Below are positions 17,010-25,129 of a stretch of 48,714 nt of DNA, in pieces; positions within the stretch are counted from its first letter, which is position 1, and each line of letters begins with the position of its first letter. A model generated the notes under the pieces. It saw nothing but the letters and a program-made list of their open reading frames with translations, was not told the origin of the DNA and did not search any database. Origin of the DNA: JALYTZ01 sp036559125 (lineage in GTDB: Bacteria > Vulcanimicrobiota > Vulcanimicrobiia > Vulcanimicrobiales > Vulcanimicrobiaceae). The translations under genes and the position numbers were made by a program. The stretch is from positions 1 through 48,714 of the forward strand of contig DATBTT010000076.1 in assembly GCA_036559125.1 (NCBI GenBank), in the 5' to 3' direction.

Positions 17010-18089
17010 ATGGCAGATGCGAAGCGCTATATGCCCGAGCACGCAGCGACGATCAAAGTGGTCGGCGTTGGCGGTGGCGGTTGCAACGCGATAAACCGCA
17101 TGATCGAAGCGGGGCTTTCGGGCGTCGACTTTTTTGCGGTAAATTCGGACGTGCAAGCGCTACGCAACGCGCTCACTGAAAACACCGTGCAGATCGGCAG
17201 CGGGCTTACCCGCGGTCTAGGCGCGGGCGCCAATCCGAATTTGGGACGCGAATCCGCCGACGAGTCGCGCGAGGACCTCGCGATGGTACTCGATGGCGCC
17301 GACCTCGTCTTCATCACCGCAGGCATGGGCGGGGGAACCGGCACCGGGGCCGCGCCGATCATTGCCGAAATCGCACGCGAATCGGGGGCGCTGACCGTCG
17401 CGGTCGTTACCAAACCCTTCGCGTTCGAAGGCCGCAAGCGCATGCAGCTTGCCGAGCACGGCATAGCCGAACTCGAATCGAAAGTCGACACGCTCATCAC
17501 GATTCCCAACGAGCGCATTCTACAGGTGATCGAAAAGCGGACGCCGCTCAACGAGGCGTTCGCCTATGCCGATGACGTGCTGCGCCAAGGCATTCAAGGC
17601 ATCTCGGATCTCATCACACAGCCCGGACTCATCAATCTGGATTTTGCCGACGTCAAGACGATCATGAGCGATGCCGGTTCGGCGATGATGGGTATCGGCG
17701 AAGGCACCGGCGAGCACCGGGCTGCCGACGCCGCGCAAAAGGCGATTGCGTCGCCGTTGCTCGAGACCACCATCGAAGGCGCGCGCGGCGTGATCTTCAA
17801 CATTACCGGTGGTCCGGACATGGCGATGTACGAAGTCAACGAAGCCGCCGAAATGATCAGCCGAGCGGTCGACGGCGACGCACAGATCATCTTCGGCGCG
17901 TCGATCGACCCGCAGATGAACGGGAAGGTTCGCGTCACCGTCCTGGCGGCGGGTTTCGGAACCAGCCGCAACTACTCGCGCCCGCAGAACGCTTTTAGTT
18001 TCAACTCGACGGACGCGAAAATCGACGCCGTCGCCCCGCTGAACATGGACGACATCGAAGTTCCCGCGTTCTTACGCTATCGCGGCTAG
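17010..18089 (+). CDS. ftsZ: Cell division protein FtsZ
   Basis: A 359-residue tubulin-like GTPase that forms the Z ring. Conserved parts are VVGVGGGGCNAINRM (T1), the T4 glycine loop AGMGGGTGTGAAP, NSDVQAL and the T7-loop region NLDFADVKTIM with its catalytic Asp. The C-terminal linker is short (about 30 residues), followed by the conserved peptide DDIEVPAFLRYRG, which contacts FtsA. The start is ATG 17010, with GGAGG at 16994-16998; the open frame extends to 16947 but that part overlaps ftsA and is not family-like. A strong terminator follows 22 bases after the stop. Confidence 0.98.
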   Translation: MADAKRYMPEHAATIKVVGVGGGGCNAINRMIEAGLSGVDFFAVNSDVQALRNALTENTVQIGSGLTRGLGAGANPNLGRESADESREDLAMVLDGADLVFITAGMGGGTGTGAAPIIAEIARESGALTVAVVTKPFAFEGRKRMQLAEHGIAELESKVDTLITIPNERILQVIEKRTPLNEAFAYADDVLRQGIQGISDLITQPGLINLDFADVKTIMSDAGSAMMGIGEGTGEHRAADAAQKAIASPLLETTIEGARGVIFNITGGPDMAMYEVNEAAEMISRAVDGDAQIIFGASIDPQMNGKVRVTVLAAGFGTSRNYSRPQNAFSFNSTDAKIDAVAPLNMDDIEVPAFLRYRG

Positions 18090-18111
18090 GCCCATCCTCG
18101 CGGTCTGCTGT

Positions 18112-18147
18112 GACGGCGCCTCGCATTTGCGGGGCGCCGTCGTTTTT
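18112..18147 (+). terminator. Rho-independent terminator after ftsZ
   Basis: A perfect 9-bp stem GACGGCGCC (18112-18120) / GGCGCCGTC (18133-18141) has an inner CGC/GCG extension and is followed by GTTTTT. It should end the ftsAZ transcript and implies that the next gene starts downstream of it, not at GTG 18110. Confidence 0.88.
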
Positions 18148-18163
18148 CGGGAATAGAGCGCGC

Positions 18164-19012
18164 ATGGTCTTCCGCAGCGTGATCGAGGTCGTCGTCGATA
18201 CTTTCCGTGACTGGCAGCGGCATAGGACCAGTCAAATGGCGGCGCAGTTGGCGCTGTACTTAGGCTTTGCGATCATGGCGCTGCTCGTCATCGCGATTTT
18301 TGCGGCGGGTTCCATCTATGCCGGCGCTGGTTTTCACGCCAGGATAGACGCGGCGCTCCTGCAGTTGGCGGGACCGCAGACCGCCGCCACGGCTCGCGCA
18401 TTCTTACGAGCCGCCGGTAAGCCGGGCGTTGCAATTTTCGCGGTAATCGGTGCGTCGGCGTATTTGATGTTCCTGGTGGTTGCGGTCAGCCTGCAGTTGC
18501 AAAGTGCGCTCAACGTGATATGGGAGACGAAGTCGAAGGGAACCACCGAGATATCGAACGCCGTTCGCGCCCGCGTCGCGCCGTTCGTCGCAATCTTCGG
18601 TCTTGCGTTGGCGCTGCTCGTGGTATTGTTCGTAGGCGGCGCTTTGCATGCGGTAAATACCTACACGTCGACGCTGCACAATACCGCCGCGCATGTTTTT
18701 CAAGCGCTCAACGTGCTGGTGACGATGGTCCTTCTCGCGGTGACCTTTACGGTTATCTACGGCTATCTGCCGCGACCGGCCGTTCCATGGCGAGACGTTG
18801 CCGCCGGTGCGATCCTGGCCGCGATTCTTTTCGAGCGCGGTCAGTTTTTCTTCGCGTTGTACCTTGGGAAGATGAATATACGCTCCCCGTACGCAGACGC
18901 CGGTGCGCTGTTGGATTTTTGGTTGTGGTTATATTACTCGGCCGAGGTGATATTGATCGGCGCCGAATTCGCGCGGGTTTTGCAGCGCCGATCCAAGGGT
19001 GCGGAAGGTTAG
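18164..19012 (+). CDS. YihY/BrkB family inner-membrane protein
   Basis: A 282-residue polytopic membrane protein with about six transmembrane helices. An N-terminal amphipathic part (VVDTFRDWQRHRTSQMAAQLALYLGFAIMALLV) is typical of YihY/BrkB proteins, which often have a hydrophilic start then SxxAAxLAyY. The segment LLDFWLWLYYSAEVILIGAEFARVL near the C-terminus matches the family signature, ending (GAxxxxxLxWxYYSxxIxxxGAEfxxvy). Function in the family is poorly defined. The start ATG 18164 is preferred because the alternative upstream GTG at 18110 would place the ftsZ terminator inside the gene. It converges with the DUF1232 gene. Confidence 0.88.
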   Translation: MVFRSVIEVVVDTFRDWQRHRTSQMAAQLALYLGFAIMALLVIAIFAAGSIYAGAGFHARIDAALLQLAGPQTAATARAFLRAAGKPGVAIFAVIGASAYLMFLVVAVSLQLQSALNVIWETKSKGTTEISNAVRARVAPFVAIFGLALALLVVLFVGGALHAVNTYTSTLHNTAAHVFQALNVLVTMVLLAVTFTVIYGYLPRPAVPWRDVAAGAILAAILFERGQFFFALYLGKMNIRSPYADAGALLDFWLWLYYSAEVILIGAEFARVLQRRSKGAEG

Positions 19013-19021
19013 CGCTTTAGC

Positions 19022-19303
19022 TTAGCGTGTTGCAACGTCGGTGCCCGGTGCGGGAACGACCGGTTTCTCGACCTGCTTGGATGCTTGGTTGACGAACCAC
19101 GTCGAGAGCAGCAGTAACAGAGCCGCGTCGTCGAAGAAACCGAGCAGCGGGATGTCGCCCAGCACGTTCAGCGGCGAAAGGATGAAAAGTGCCAGGGCCG
19201 CCGCGAGCAATTTGAGCTTCAGCGGAACGCGCTCGTCCCGCATGAGGGGTACGACGCGAGTGATGCCTTGGCGAGCCAAGAAGAGCGTGCGAAGGATGTT
19301 CAT
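19022..19303 (-). CDS. DUF1232 (YkvA-like) small membrane protein
   Basis: A 93-residue protein with two hydrophobic stretches. RVPLKLKLLAAALALFILSPLNVLGDIPLLGFFDDAALLLL matches the DUF1232 pattern (YxxSPxDLIPDxxPxxGxxDD). The motif is SPLNVLGDIPLLGFFDD here, with Pro-Leu-Asn in place of the usual Pro-x-Asp. Function unknown in the family. The start ATG 19303 begins MNILRTLFLARQG. It is convergent with yihY (9-base gap). Upstream lies the repeat copy at 19354-19380, then the MFS gene end. Confidence 0.8.
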   Translation of the reverse strand: MNILRTLFLARQGITRVVPLMRDERVPLKLKLLAAALALFILSPLNVLGDIPLLGFFDDAALLLLLSTWFVNQASKQVEKPVVPAPGTDVATR

Positions 19304-19353
19304 GATGTGGTAGCTATACCCACCTCGGCGGCCGAGTGTTTCGGATCGCCCCC

Positions 19354-19380
19354 CGTCATGCTGAGCTTGTCGAAGAACGG
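19354..19380 (+). repeat. Dispersed intergenic repeat copy (CGTCATGCTGAGCTTGTCGA...)
   Basis: Reads CGTCATGCTGAGCTTGTCGA then AGAACGG. It is a variant of the CGTCATCCTGAGCxTGTCGAAGGA element also seen at 3081-3100 and 41043-41099. It lies in the 82-base gap between the MFS and DUF1232 genes. Confidence 0.6.
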
Positions 19381-19385
19381 CCTTA

Positions 19386-20897
19386 CTAGAGTCGCGGCGT
19401 TTCAAATGCTGGTTTGCCGCGATCGAGGAAAGCTTCGAGATTCGGCTTGCGCGGAAATGCTCCGTAGCGTACGAACATGACGAGAACGAAGAGCAGCGCG
19501 AGCACCGTCCCGGCGATTACGAAGCCGTTCGCCGCGCTCATACCGGCCAGCAAGTCGGCGCGCAACGCCGGAATATTCGACGGCGCAATGCTTTGTGGTG
19601 ATTGGATGAAGCGCAGCAGCGCCACGGGGGACGTACCATGCACCAAAACCGTGTGTTCGACGCCGGGCGCAGTTACGAAACTAAAGGTCAGGCGAAGAAG
19701 CTGTAGCGTCGCGATCGCGCCGCCCACGAACGCGCGCTCGACGCTTAATGCCGCGATGAATAGTCCCGGCGTAACGGTCAATCCGGCGCCGAGCGCCGCT
19801 ACCGCCATGGCGGCTGCGATTTGCCCGGAGCCGGGGTGCTCGCGAAGAGCCAGATGTAACATGACCGTTCCGACGCCCAGCGCGAGGAGGCCGGCAAACG
19901 TGAATGCCGGCAGCCAACGCGTTCGCAGGCCGATGGCAAAGAGCAGTCCACCCACGACCGCGAGTGCGAATTCCGGCGAGAGGGCGATACCGGCACGCAC
20001 CGGGTCGAGCCGGGCTACATTCGCGAAGAGCAATAGCGCCGTCTGTTGATTGGCCGCGAAGATCGCTCCACCCGATGCGGTCGCAACTAAGCCGATGACC
20101 GGGAGAGCGCGCAGCATCGACTTGACGGGAAGGAGCGGCGCCTTACGCAGAGCCTCCCCCACCAGCAATGCAACGATCGCCGCCAAACCTGCTGCAAATG
20201 GAATCGCCGCGGCCAGATACGTCCAGTCGTGCGTCGCAAGGTTGCCGGCGCCGGCGTAGAGCAGGATGGTAGCAAGACCGGACATCCCAATTGCATAAAA
20301 ATCGATGGGAGCGTTCGCAGCCGCTGGACGGCGTTGCCGCAATGCATGCAGCGCTAACGCAAAAGCGAGGACGCCGACGAGCGCTTCGATCCAAAAAAGC
20401 GCGCGCCAGGCGTCCGAGCGCGCGACGAGCGCGCCGGCCAGCGGGGCGAGGGTGGACGCGCCGAACAGCGCCGGAACCAATACTAGGACGGTCGTCGGTA
20501 CGCGTTGTTTTGGGAAGCTGACGAATGTCGGCGGCAACGCGGTGATGAGCAGCATGCCGGCCAAAAATCCGTGCGCGACGTGGAACGCGAACAGCGCGGA
20601 GAACGCCGGCGCGATCGCGCTGCCAACTGATACGAGTATCGATGCGACGATTAGGCTCAAATACAGCACGCGCCCGTCTCGCCGGCGCAGTACTTCGGCG
20701 GCAACGACGCAACCGAACGCCAGCGCGGCGTCGCTGTAGAGCGGTAAGCTCAAGACAAGCCCGACTTGAGCTCGCAGATCGTGCGCAACGTTGGCCGCGA
20801 TCGACGTCATCGCGCTGGTGTTGAGCAGCCCAGGCGTCAACGTCAGGACGACGAGTAGTAGATTTGCGCCGTATGGGGGCGGCTTCGAGTTAGGCAC
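19386..20897 (-). CDS. MFS transporter (probable 14-TM drug/proton antiporter type)
   Basis: A 503-residue polytopic membrane protein with 13-14 predicted helices. GLLNTSAMTSIAANVAHDLRAQ in the first helix/loop resembles the DHA2 branch of the major facilitator superfamily, which has an extra helix pair in the middle. The loop RRRDGRVLYLSLIVASIL matches the MFS motif A position (GxxxDRxGRR), though degenerate. The segment LVPALFGASTLAPLAGALVA is like motif C of antiporters. The substrate is not predictable. Its start (ATG 20897) overlaps the end of the PAP2 gene by eight bases, so it is the third gene of a lipid-kinase/PAP2/MFS operon. Confidence 0.82.
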   Translation of the reverse strand: MPNSKPPPYGANLLLVVLTLTPGLLNTSAMTSIAANVAHDLRAQVGLVLSLPLYSDAALAFGCVVAAEVLRRRDGRVLYLSLIVASILVSVGSAIAPAFSALFAFHVAHGFLAGMLLITALPPTFVSFPKQRVPTTVLVLVPALFGASTLAPLAGALVARSDAWRALFWIEALVGVLAFALALHALRQRRPAAANAPIDFYAIGMSGLATILLYAGAGNLATHDWTYLAAAIPFAAGLAAIVALLVGEALRKAPLLPVKSMLRALPVIGLVATASGGAIFAANQQTALLLFANVARLDPVRAGIALSPEFALAVVGGLLFAIGLRTRWLPAFTFAGLLALGVGTVMLHLALREHPGSGQIAAAMAVAALGAGLTVTPGLFIAALSVERAFVGGAIATLQLLRLTFSFVTAPGVEHTVLVHGTSPVALLRFIQSPQSIAPSNIPALRADLLAGMSAANGFVIAGTVLALLFVLVMFVRYGAFPRKPNLEAFLDRGKPAFETPRL

Positions 20898-21507
20898 GGA
20901 GCGGGACGTGAAAATGCACGAGCAGCGCCCAGATCGCGCAAATCCACGCGAGGCCGAAGATCGTGCCGCCGATGACGTCGGTGGCGTAATGTGCGCCCAA
21001 TGCTAGGCGCGACCAATCGATGCCGAGCATCCAAATCGCGACGATCGCGCCGAGCGCGATTTTTACCGGTTTCGGAAGCGGGCTAAAGGCGATCAACGCA
21101 AGCCAGGCTCCGTAGAACACGACGCTCGTGCACGCGTGGCCGCTCGGAAACGAATAGCCGAGTTCGCGACCGACGATCCAATAGTCCGGGCGCAAGCGGT
21201 GAAAAGCGTGCTTGATGAGTTCGACGGCGCCTTGCGAGACTGTCTGCGATACGATGACCCCGACGGGGATCAAAACGTTCGCGCGCGCGAATGCAAAGAT
21301 CGTCGCCATGACGATGCTGAACGCCAACAAAAACGGCGCTCGTCCCGACGTCGTCAATGCGACTGCGGGCCCGAGAGCCTGGCCGCGAAAGCCGACGGCG
21401 CGGATGTCGAACCAGCTTGGCGGCCGGTGCGCGACCGCGAGCCCGAGCGCGACGAACAACACGGCAAAGGTCGCGCACGCCGTCCACAGTCGCGCTTCGA
21501 ACGTCAT
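20890..21507 (-). CDS. PAP2 superfamily membrane phosphatase
   Basis: A 205-residue membrane protein with five or six helices and the three-part acid-phosphatase signature: KHAFHRLRPD (K-x6-RP), SFPSGHA (PSGH) and SRLALGAHYATD (SR-x5-H-x3-D). Such enzymes remove phosphate from lipid pyrophosphates or phosphatidic acid on the outer face of the membrane; undecaprenyl-PP or PA are plausible substrates. Start ATG 21507 has AAGGG five bases upstream and overlaps the stop of the lipid kinase gene (ATGA). Pairing with a diacylglycerol-kinase-like enzyme suggests opposing steps in phospholipid turnover (inference). Confidence 0.93.
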   Translation of the reverse strand: MTFEARLWTACATFAVLFVALGLAVAHRPPSWFDIRAVGFRGQALGPAVALTTSGRAPFLLAFSIVMATIFAFARANVLIPVGVIVSQTVSQGAVELIKHAFHRLRPDYWIVGRELGYSFPSGHACTSVVFYGAWLALIAFSPLPKPVKIALGAIVAIWMLGIDWSRLALGAHYATDVIGGTIFGLAWICAIWALLVHFHVPLRA

Positions 21508-22394
21508 CGCAACCCTTCGGGAAAGTTCTGCGGAACCATGACGTTGAGGGCTTTGCGCGCGACCGAAAACGTGATGGGCGTGCGGCAGAGGAAGTTTCCG
21601 TCGACGCTCACATCCTGGCGCGGCTTGGTCTTGATGGTGATTTTCTTCGCGGAGAAGGTATGCGCGTCGGGAAGATGCATCTGCTCGCCACGCGCCAACG
21701 CAACGTACATGCGCATCAAGTCCATGCGACCGGTACCGGTCGTAGCGAAGAAGGCCAGTTCGCCGTCGGTGATCGTGGCGTCCTCGGAGATCGGCTCGTG
21801 GCCGTAATAGCGGCCGTTCGCGACGATCATCTGATGCGTTTCGAGATCGAGCTTGTTGTTTTTCCACGAGACGCGCGAGCGGAACGGCTTGTGCGTGACG
21901 ATCGGCGCGATGCTCGCTACTCCGTACGCGAGCGGGCCGAGCACGCGTTTGAGTCCCTTCGGCGTGTCGTCGCCGATTTCGGCGGTGAGTCCGACCGTCG
22001 CGAAATTCGCGAAGTAGACGTCGTCGGCTAACCCCAGGTCAACTTGCGCGACTTTCCCCTGCACGATTGCGTCGATCGCCATGTCAAAATCGTCGATACC
22101 CAGGCTCATCGCGAAGCTGTTGCCGGTGCCCGAGGGAAGGACGCCGAGCACCGCGTCGGTATGCGCGAAATATCCGACTACGGAGGTTTGGGCTCCGTCG
22201 CCCCCCGCGACGCAGATCAGCTTGTGTCCGGACTTGATGGCCTGCCGCACCCGCTTGCACACCGCCTTCTTGTGATCGACGGGATGCGCCTCGACGATGC
22301 GCACGCCGCGCTCGGTAAGGAGGGTCTTGGCCCGTTCGAAAACCTCGGCGCCGTGACGAGACTCTAGGCCGGCAATCAATACCGCATCTTGCAT
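21504..22394 (-). CDS. Diacylglycerol kinase catalytic-domain (DagK/YegS-like) lipid kinase
   Basis: A 296-residue cytoplasmic lipid kinase of the DAGK_cat family. The nucleotide loop reads VAGGDGAQTSVVGYF; the family consensus is GGDGT, so Thr is replaced by Ala here. The following LGVLPSGTGNSFAMSLGI matches LPxGTxNDxA, with Ser where Asp is usual. The C-terminal beta-sandwich contains DGELAFFATT and the VDGNFLCRTPITFSV ending (DGExxxxTPxxxxv in the family). Likely it phosphorylates diacylglycerol or a related lipid with ATP. It is the first gene of an overlapping three-gene operon and lies divergent from the type IV pilus operon. Confidence 0.88.
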   Translation of the reverse strand: MQDAVLIAGLESRHGAEVFERAKTLLTERGVRIVEAHPVDHKKAVCKRVRQAIKSGHKLICVAGGDGAQTSVVGYFAHTDAVLGVLPSGTGNSFAMSLGIDDFDMAIDAIVQGKVAQVDLGLADDVYFANFATVGLTAEIGDDTPKGLKRVLGPLAYGVASIAPIVTHKPFRSRVSWKNNKLDLETHQMIVANGRYYGHEPISEDATITDGELAFFATTGTGRMDLMRMYVALARGEQMHLPDAHTFSAKKITIKTKPRQDVSVDGNFLCRTPITFSVARKALNVMVPQNFPEGLR

Positions 22395-22517
22395 GAGCCC
22401 CGTATTCCCGCGCTAGCCTGCTTTCAAGCCCAACTCCCGGGCAGGGCAAAGAAAGTGCCCCTGGCCTCGGTCCGTGAGGACATTAAGCTTTTACGGGCCA
22501 AAAATGTGTCCGAAAGA

Positions 22518-22545
22518 TTGACAAGGTGTGGTAATTGTTTATAGA
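22518..22545 (+). promoter_or_regulatory. Sigma-70-type promoter for the type IV pilus operon
   Basis: TTGACA (22518-22523, perfect -35) is followed after 16 bases by TATAGA (22540-22545, 4 of 6 matches to the -10). It lies 57 bases before the chosen pilB start, in the divergent gap after the lipid kinase gene, and is more AT-rich than its surroundings. Transcription would begin near 22552. Confidence 0.6.
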
Positions 22546-22601
22546 CGGTTGCCAATTTTTTACTGAGCGACCACACTTTGCGTGATGGAACTGGAGTTCG
22601 G

Positions 22602-24047
22602 GTGGCTTTAGTCGGACAAGGATCGTCCGGGCTCGTCGATCTCTCTGCGATGACTTTAGAACCAGAGGCGATTCGGCGCGTGCCCAAACAGTTGGCAATG
22701 CGACACGATATCTTATCGATCGCGAGCGATGGAAACCAGCTAACCGTCGCAGTCGCCGACATCGAAGATCATGACGCGATCGATCGCGTGCGGCTCGCAA
22801 CGGGGATGCACGTACGTGCCGTGTACGCGCCGAGAGATGCAATTCGCGCCGCGCTCTGTAGCGCGTACGGCAACGACCGAACCGATGAAGCTCCCTCGAT
22901 CCGGGCGATCGACGACATTCATGGTCGGGCGATTCGCGCGAACGCATCGGACGTTCATCTCGAGCCCGCGCGTAACGGCGGGCGCGTTCGCGAGCGTCAC
23001 GACGGTATATTGCACGAAGTTCAGCGCATTCCCGAAGATTTGTTCGCGCACGTCGTCTCGCGGATAAAGCTGTTGGCGGGCATGGACATCGCGGACAAAC
23101 GGGCCCCGCAGGACGGACGCTACAACATCGAAATGCAGGGCCGCTCGATCGACGCGCGGGTAAGCTCGATGCCGACCATCTTCGGCGAGAAACTCGTCGT
23201 CCGTTTGCTCGATCATCACGCTCGCGTGCCCGCTCTCGAACAGCTTGGAATGCCGTCTGCGTATCTTGCGCAATACAGACGTGCGATACACGCACCGCAT
23301 GGGTTCGTCGTGGTCTGCGGCCCGACGGGAAGCGGTAAGACGACGACGCTGTACGCATCCCTCGCCGAAAGAAACGTCGACTCGCAAAATCTCTGCAGCG
23401 TCGAGGACCCCGTCGAGGTGCGCATTCCGGGAGTGGCACAGGTGCAGGTGAATCCGCGGGCGGGCGTTACGTTCGCGTCATCGCTCCGAGCGTTTCTGCG
23501 CCAGGATCCCAACGTCATCATGGTCGGGGAGATGCGCGATGCCGAGACGGCTGCCGTGGCTGCATCCGCAGCACTCAGCGGACAGCTAGTGCTGACCACG
23601 TTGCACAGCAACGACGCGCCTCGCACGCTGGAACGATTGCTGGAGCTCGGTGTGGCCCGCCATACGATCGCTGCGGGACTGACGGCGATCGTTGCCCAGC
23701 GCCTCGTTCGCCGGTTATGTGCGCAGTGCCGGGTGTGCGCTGCGATCGAGTCGCAAGATGCGGCGGACTTCGCAGTCTCGCGGGTTTCTTTTGCCTATTC
23801 GCCGGGCGGCTGCTCCGCGTGCCAAGGCACGGGATATCGCGGTCGCACGGGTATTTTTGAGTTCATTTTCGTTTCGGACGCCGTCCGCGACGCAATCGCA
23901 CGCGGCGCGTCCAGCGTGCAAATCGGCTCGCTGGCGGCCGAAAACGGATATGGCTCGCTGCTCGCCGACGGCGTGCGGCGAGCGCTCTCCGGGGAGACCA
24001 GCTTTCAGGAATTGCGGCGCGTGCTGACCGTTGGAACCGGAGCGTGA
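22602..24047 (+). CDS. pilB: Type IV pilus assembly (extension) ATPase PilB
   Basis: A 481-residue GspE/PilB secretion ATPase that powers pilin insertion at the inner membrane. Seen: SDVHLEP and KRAPQDGR of the N2 domain, Walker A GPTGSGKTTT (about residue 240), Asp-box VEDPVE, Walker B NVIMVGEMRD, the His-box segment VLTTLHSND, and a zinc tetracysteine element (CAQCRVC ... CSACQGTGYRGRTGIFE). The N-terminal N1 domain is shorter than usual. Start GTG 22602 is preferred because GGAG lies five bases upstream; TTG 22578 in the same frame is possible. It is the first gene of a 13-gene run, overlapping pilT by four bases. Confidence 0.93.
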   Translation: MALVGQGSSGLVDLSAMTLEPEAIRRVPKQLAMRHDILSIASDGNQLTVAVADIEDHDAIDRVRLATGMHVRAVYAPRDAIRAALCSAYGNDRTDEAPSIRAIDDIHGRAIRANASDVHLEPARNGGRVRERHDGILHEVQRIPEDLFAHVVSRIKLLAGMDIADKRAPQDGRYNIEMQGRSIDARVSSMPTIFGEKLVVRLLDHHARVPALEQLGMPSAYLAQYRRAIHAPHGFVVVCGPTGSGKTTTLYASLAERNVDSQNLCSVEDPVEVRIPGVAQVQVNPRAGVTFASSLRAFLRQDPNVIMVGEMRDAETAAVAASAALSGQLVLTTLHSNDAPRTLERLLELGVARHTIAAGLTAIVAQRLVRRLCAQCRVCAAIESQDAADFAVSRVSFAYSPGGCSACQGTGYRGRTGIFEFIFVSDAVRDAIARGASSVQIGSLAAENGYGSLLADGVRRALSGETSFQELRRVLTVGTGA

Positions 24048-25129
24048 GTGAGGTGCTGGCGTCGGTCCGGCTGGGTGAAGTACTGCGCATGGCACGCTCG
24101 CGCAACGCGTCGGATCTACACATTTGCGCCGAGCATCCGCCGGTGCTGCGGGTTGACGGGGCCCTTGAGACGCAGGGAACAACCGCGCCGAGCCTGGGCG
24201 AAATCGAGAGCCTCGCGACCACGTTCCTCGGCGATCGCGCGACGGCGCGCCTCGAACGGGAAGGCGATGCGAGCGCCGCGTACCGCGACGACGAGCTCGG
24301 TTCGTTCCGCGTCCACGCATTCCGCTCCAGTTCGGGGATTGCACTTGCGATCCGCGTGCTCGCGCCATCGGTACCGACGCTGGAATCATTGCATTTGCCC
24401 GCGGTCGTAGCGAGCTTTGCCGAAAAGTCCAACGGGCTCGTGCTCTTCGCAGGGCCGACGGGCAGTGGCAAGTCGACCGTGCTTGCCGCGTTGATTGACC
24501 GCATCAACCGCACCCAGGCCAAGCATATCTTGACCGCAGAGGATCCGATCGAGTACCGGCACCGCTCGTTGCGGTCCGTCGTGAGCCAGCGTGAGGTCGG
24601 GCGGGACGTCGGCTCGTTCGCCGACGCGATCTACGGAGCGTTGCGCAGCGACCCGGACGTCCTGTTGGTGGGCGAGATGCGCGACTCTCAGACGATGCAC
24701 GCGGCTCTCACCGCTGCCGAAACGGGGCATCTTGTTTTTGCCACGTTGCACACGGGTGACGGGCCGCAAACGATCGATCGAATCATCAGCGCCTTCAACG
24801 GCGACATGCAGGAACAAGTCAGGGTCGCACTAGCGCAGACACTCTTGGGCGCCGTGTGTTTACGATTGGTTCCGCGCACTGCAGGCCGGGGCCGGCGTTG
24901 TGCCGCTGAGGTTCTTGTCGCGACCGACGCAGTACGCTCGATCGTGCGCGATGGCAAGACCCATCAGCTGCGTAATGCCATCGCGACCGGAAGAGCGGCC
25001 GGAATGCAGACGCTGGAGACGCATCTATCCGACCTCGTGATGCGTCGCGAGATCTCTCTCGAAACGGCCAAGGGGTACACCGAGCGCCCCGGCGAGATTC
25101 GACCGCTCGAACGAGGCACGGTCGCTTGA
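24044..25129 (+). CDS. pilT: Type IV pilus retraction ATPase PilT
   Basis: A 361-residue hexameric ATPase that depolymerises pili. The N-terminal domain starts with the PilT motif ASDLHICAEHPPVLRVDGAL. The core has Walker A GPTGSGKSTV (about residue 136), AEDPIEYRHR (Asp box), DVLLVGEMRD (Walker B) and HLVFATLHTGD (His box). No zinc tetracysteine is present, as expected for PilT. QTLLGAVCLRLVP matches the conserved QxLxGVVxQxLxP segment. Its presence makes this a retractile pilus, so twitching or DNA uptake is possible. GTG start overlaps the pilB stop, and its end overlaps pilC by four bases. Confidence 0.94.
   Translation: MSEVLASVRLGEVLRMARSRNASDLHICAEHPPVLRVDGALETQGTTAPSLGEIESLATTFLGDRATARLEREGDASAAYRDDELGSFRVHAFRSSSGIALAIRVLAPSVPTLESLHLPAVVASFAEKSNGLVLFAGPTGSGKSTVLAALIDRINRTQAKHILTAEDPIEYRHRSLRSVVSQREVGRDVGSFADAIYGALRSDPDVLLVGEMRDSQTMHAALTAAETGHLVFATLHTGDGPQTIDRIISAFNGDMQEQVRVALAQTLLGAVCLRLVPRTAGRGRRCAAEVLVATDAVRSIVRDGKTHQLRNAIATGRAAGMQTLETHLSDLVMRREISLETAKGYTERPGEIRPLERGTVA

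Noticed and set aside
22483..23439. A 318-codon open frame on the minus strand opposite pilB
   Set aside because: It is Arg/Cys-rich with no domain, runs antisense to a clear PilB ATPase and fits GC-driven shadow coding.
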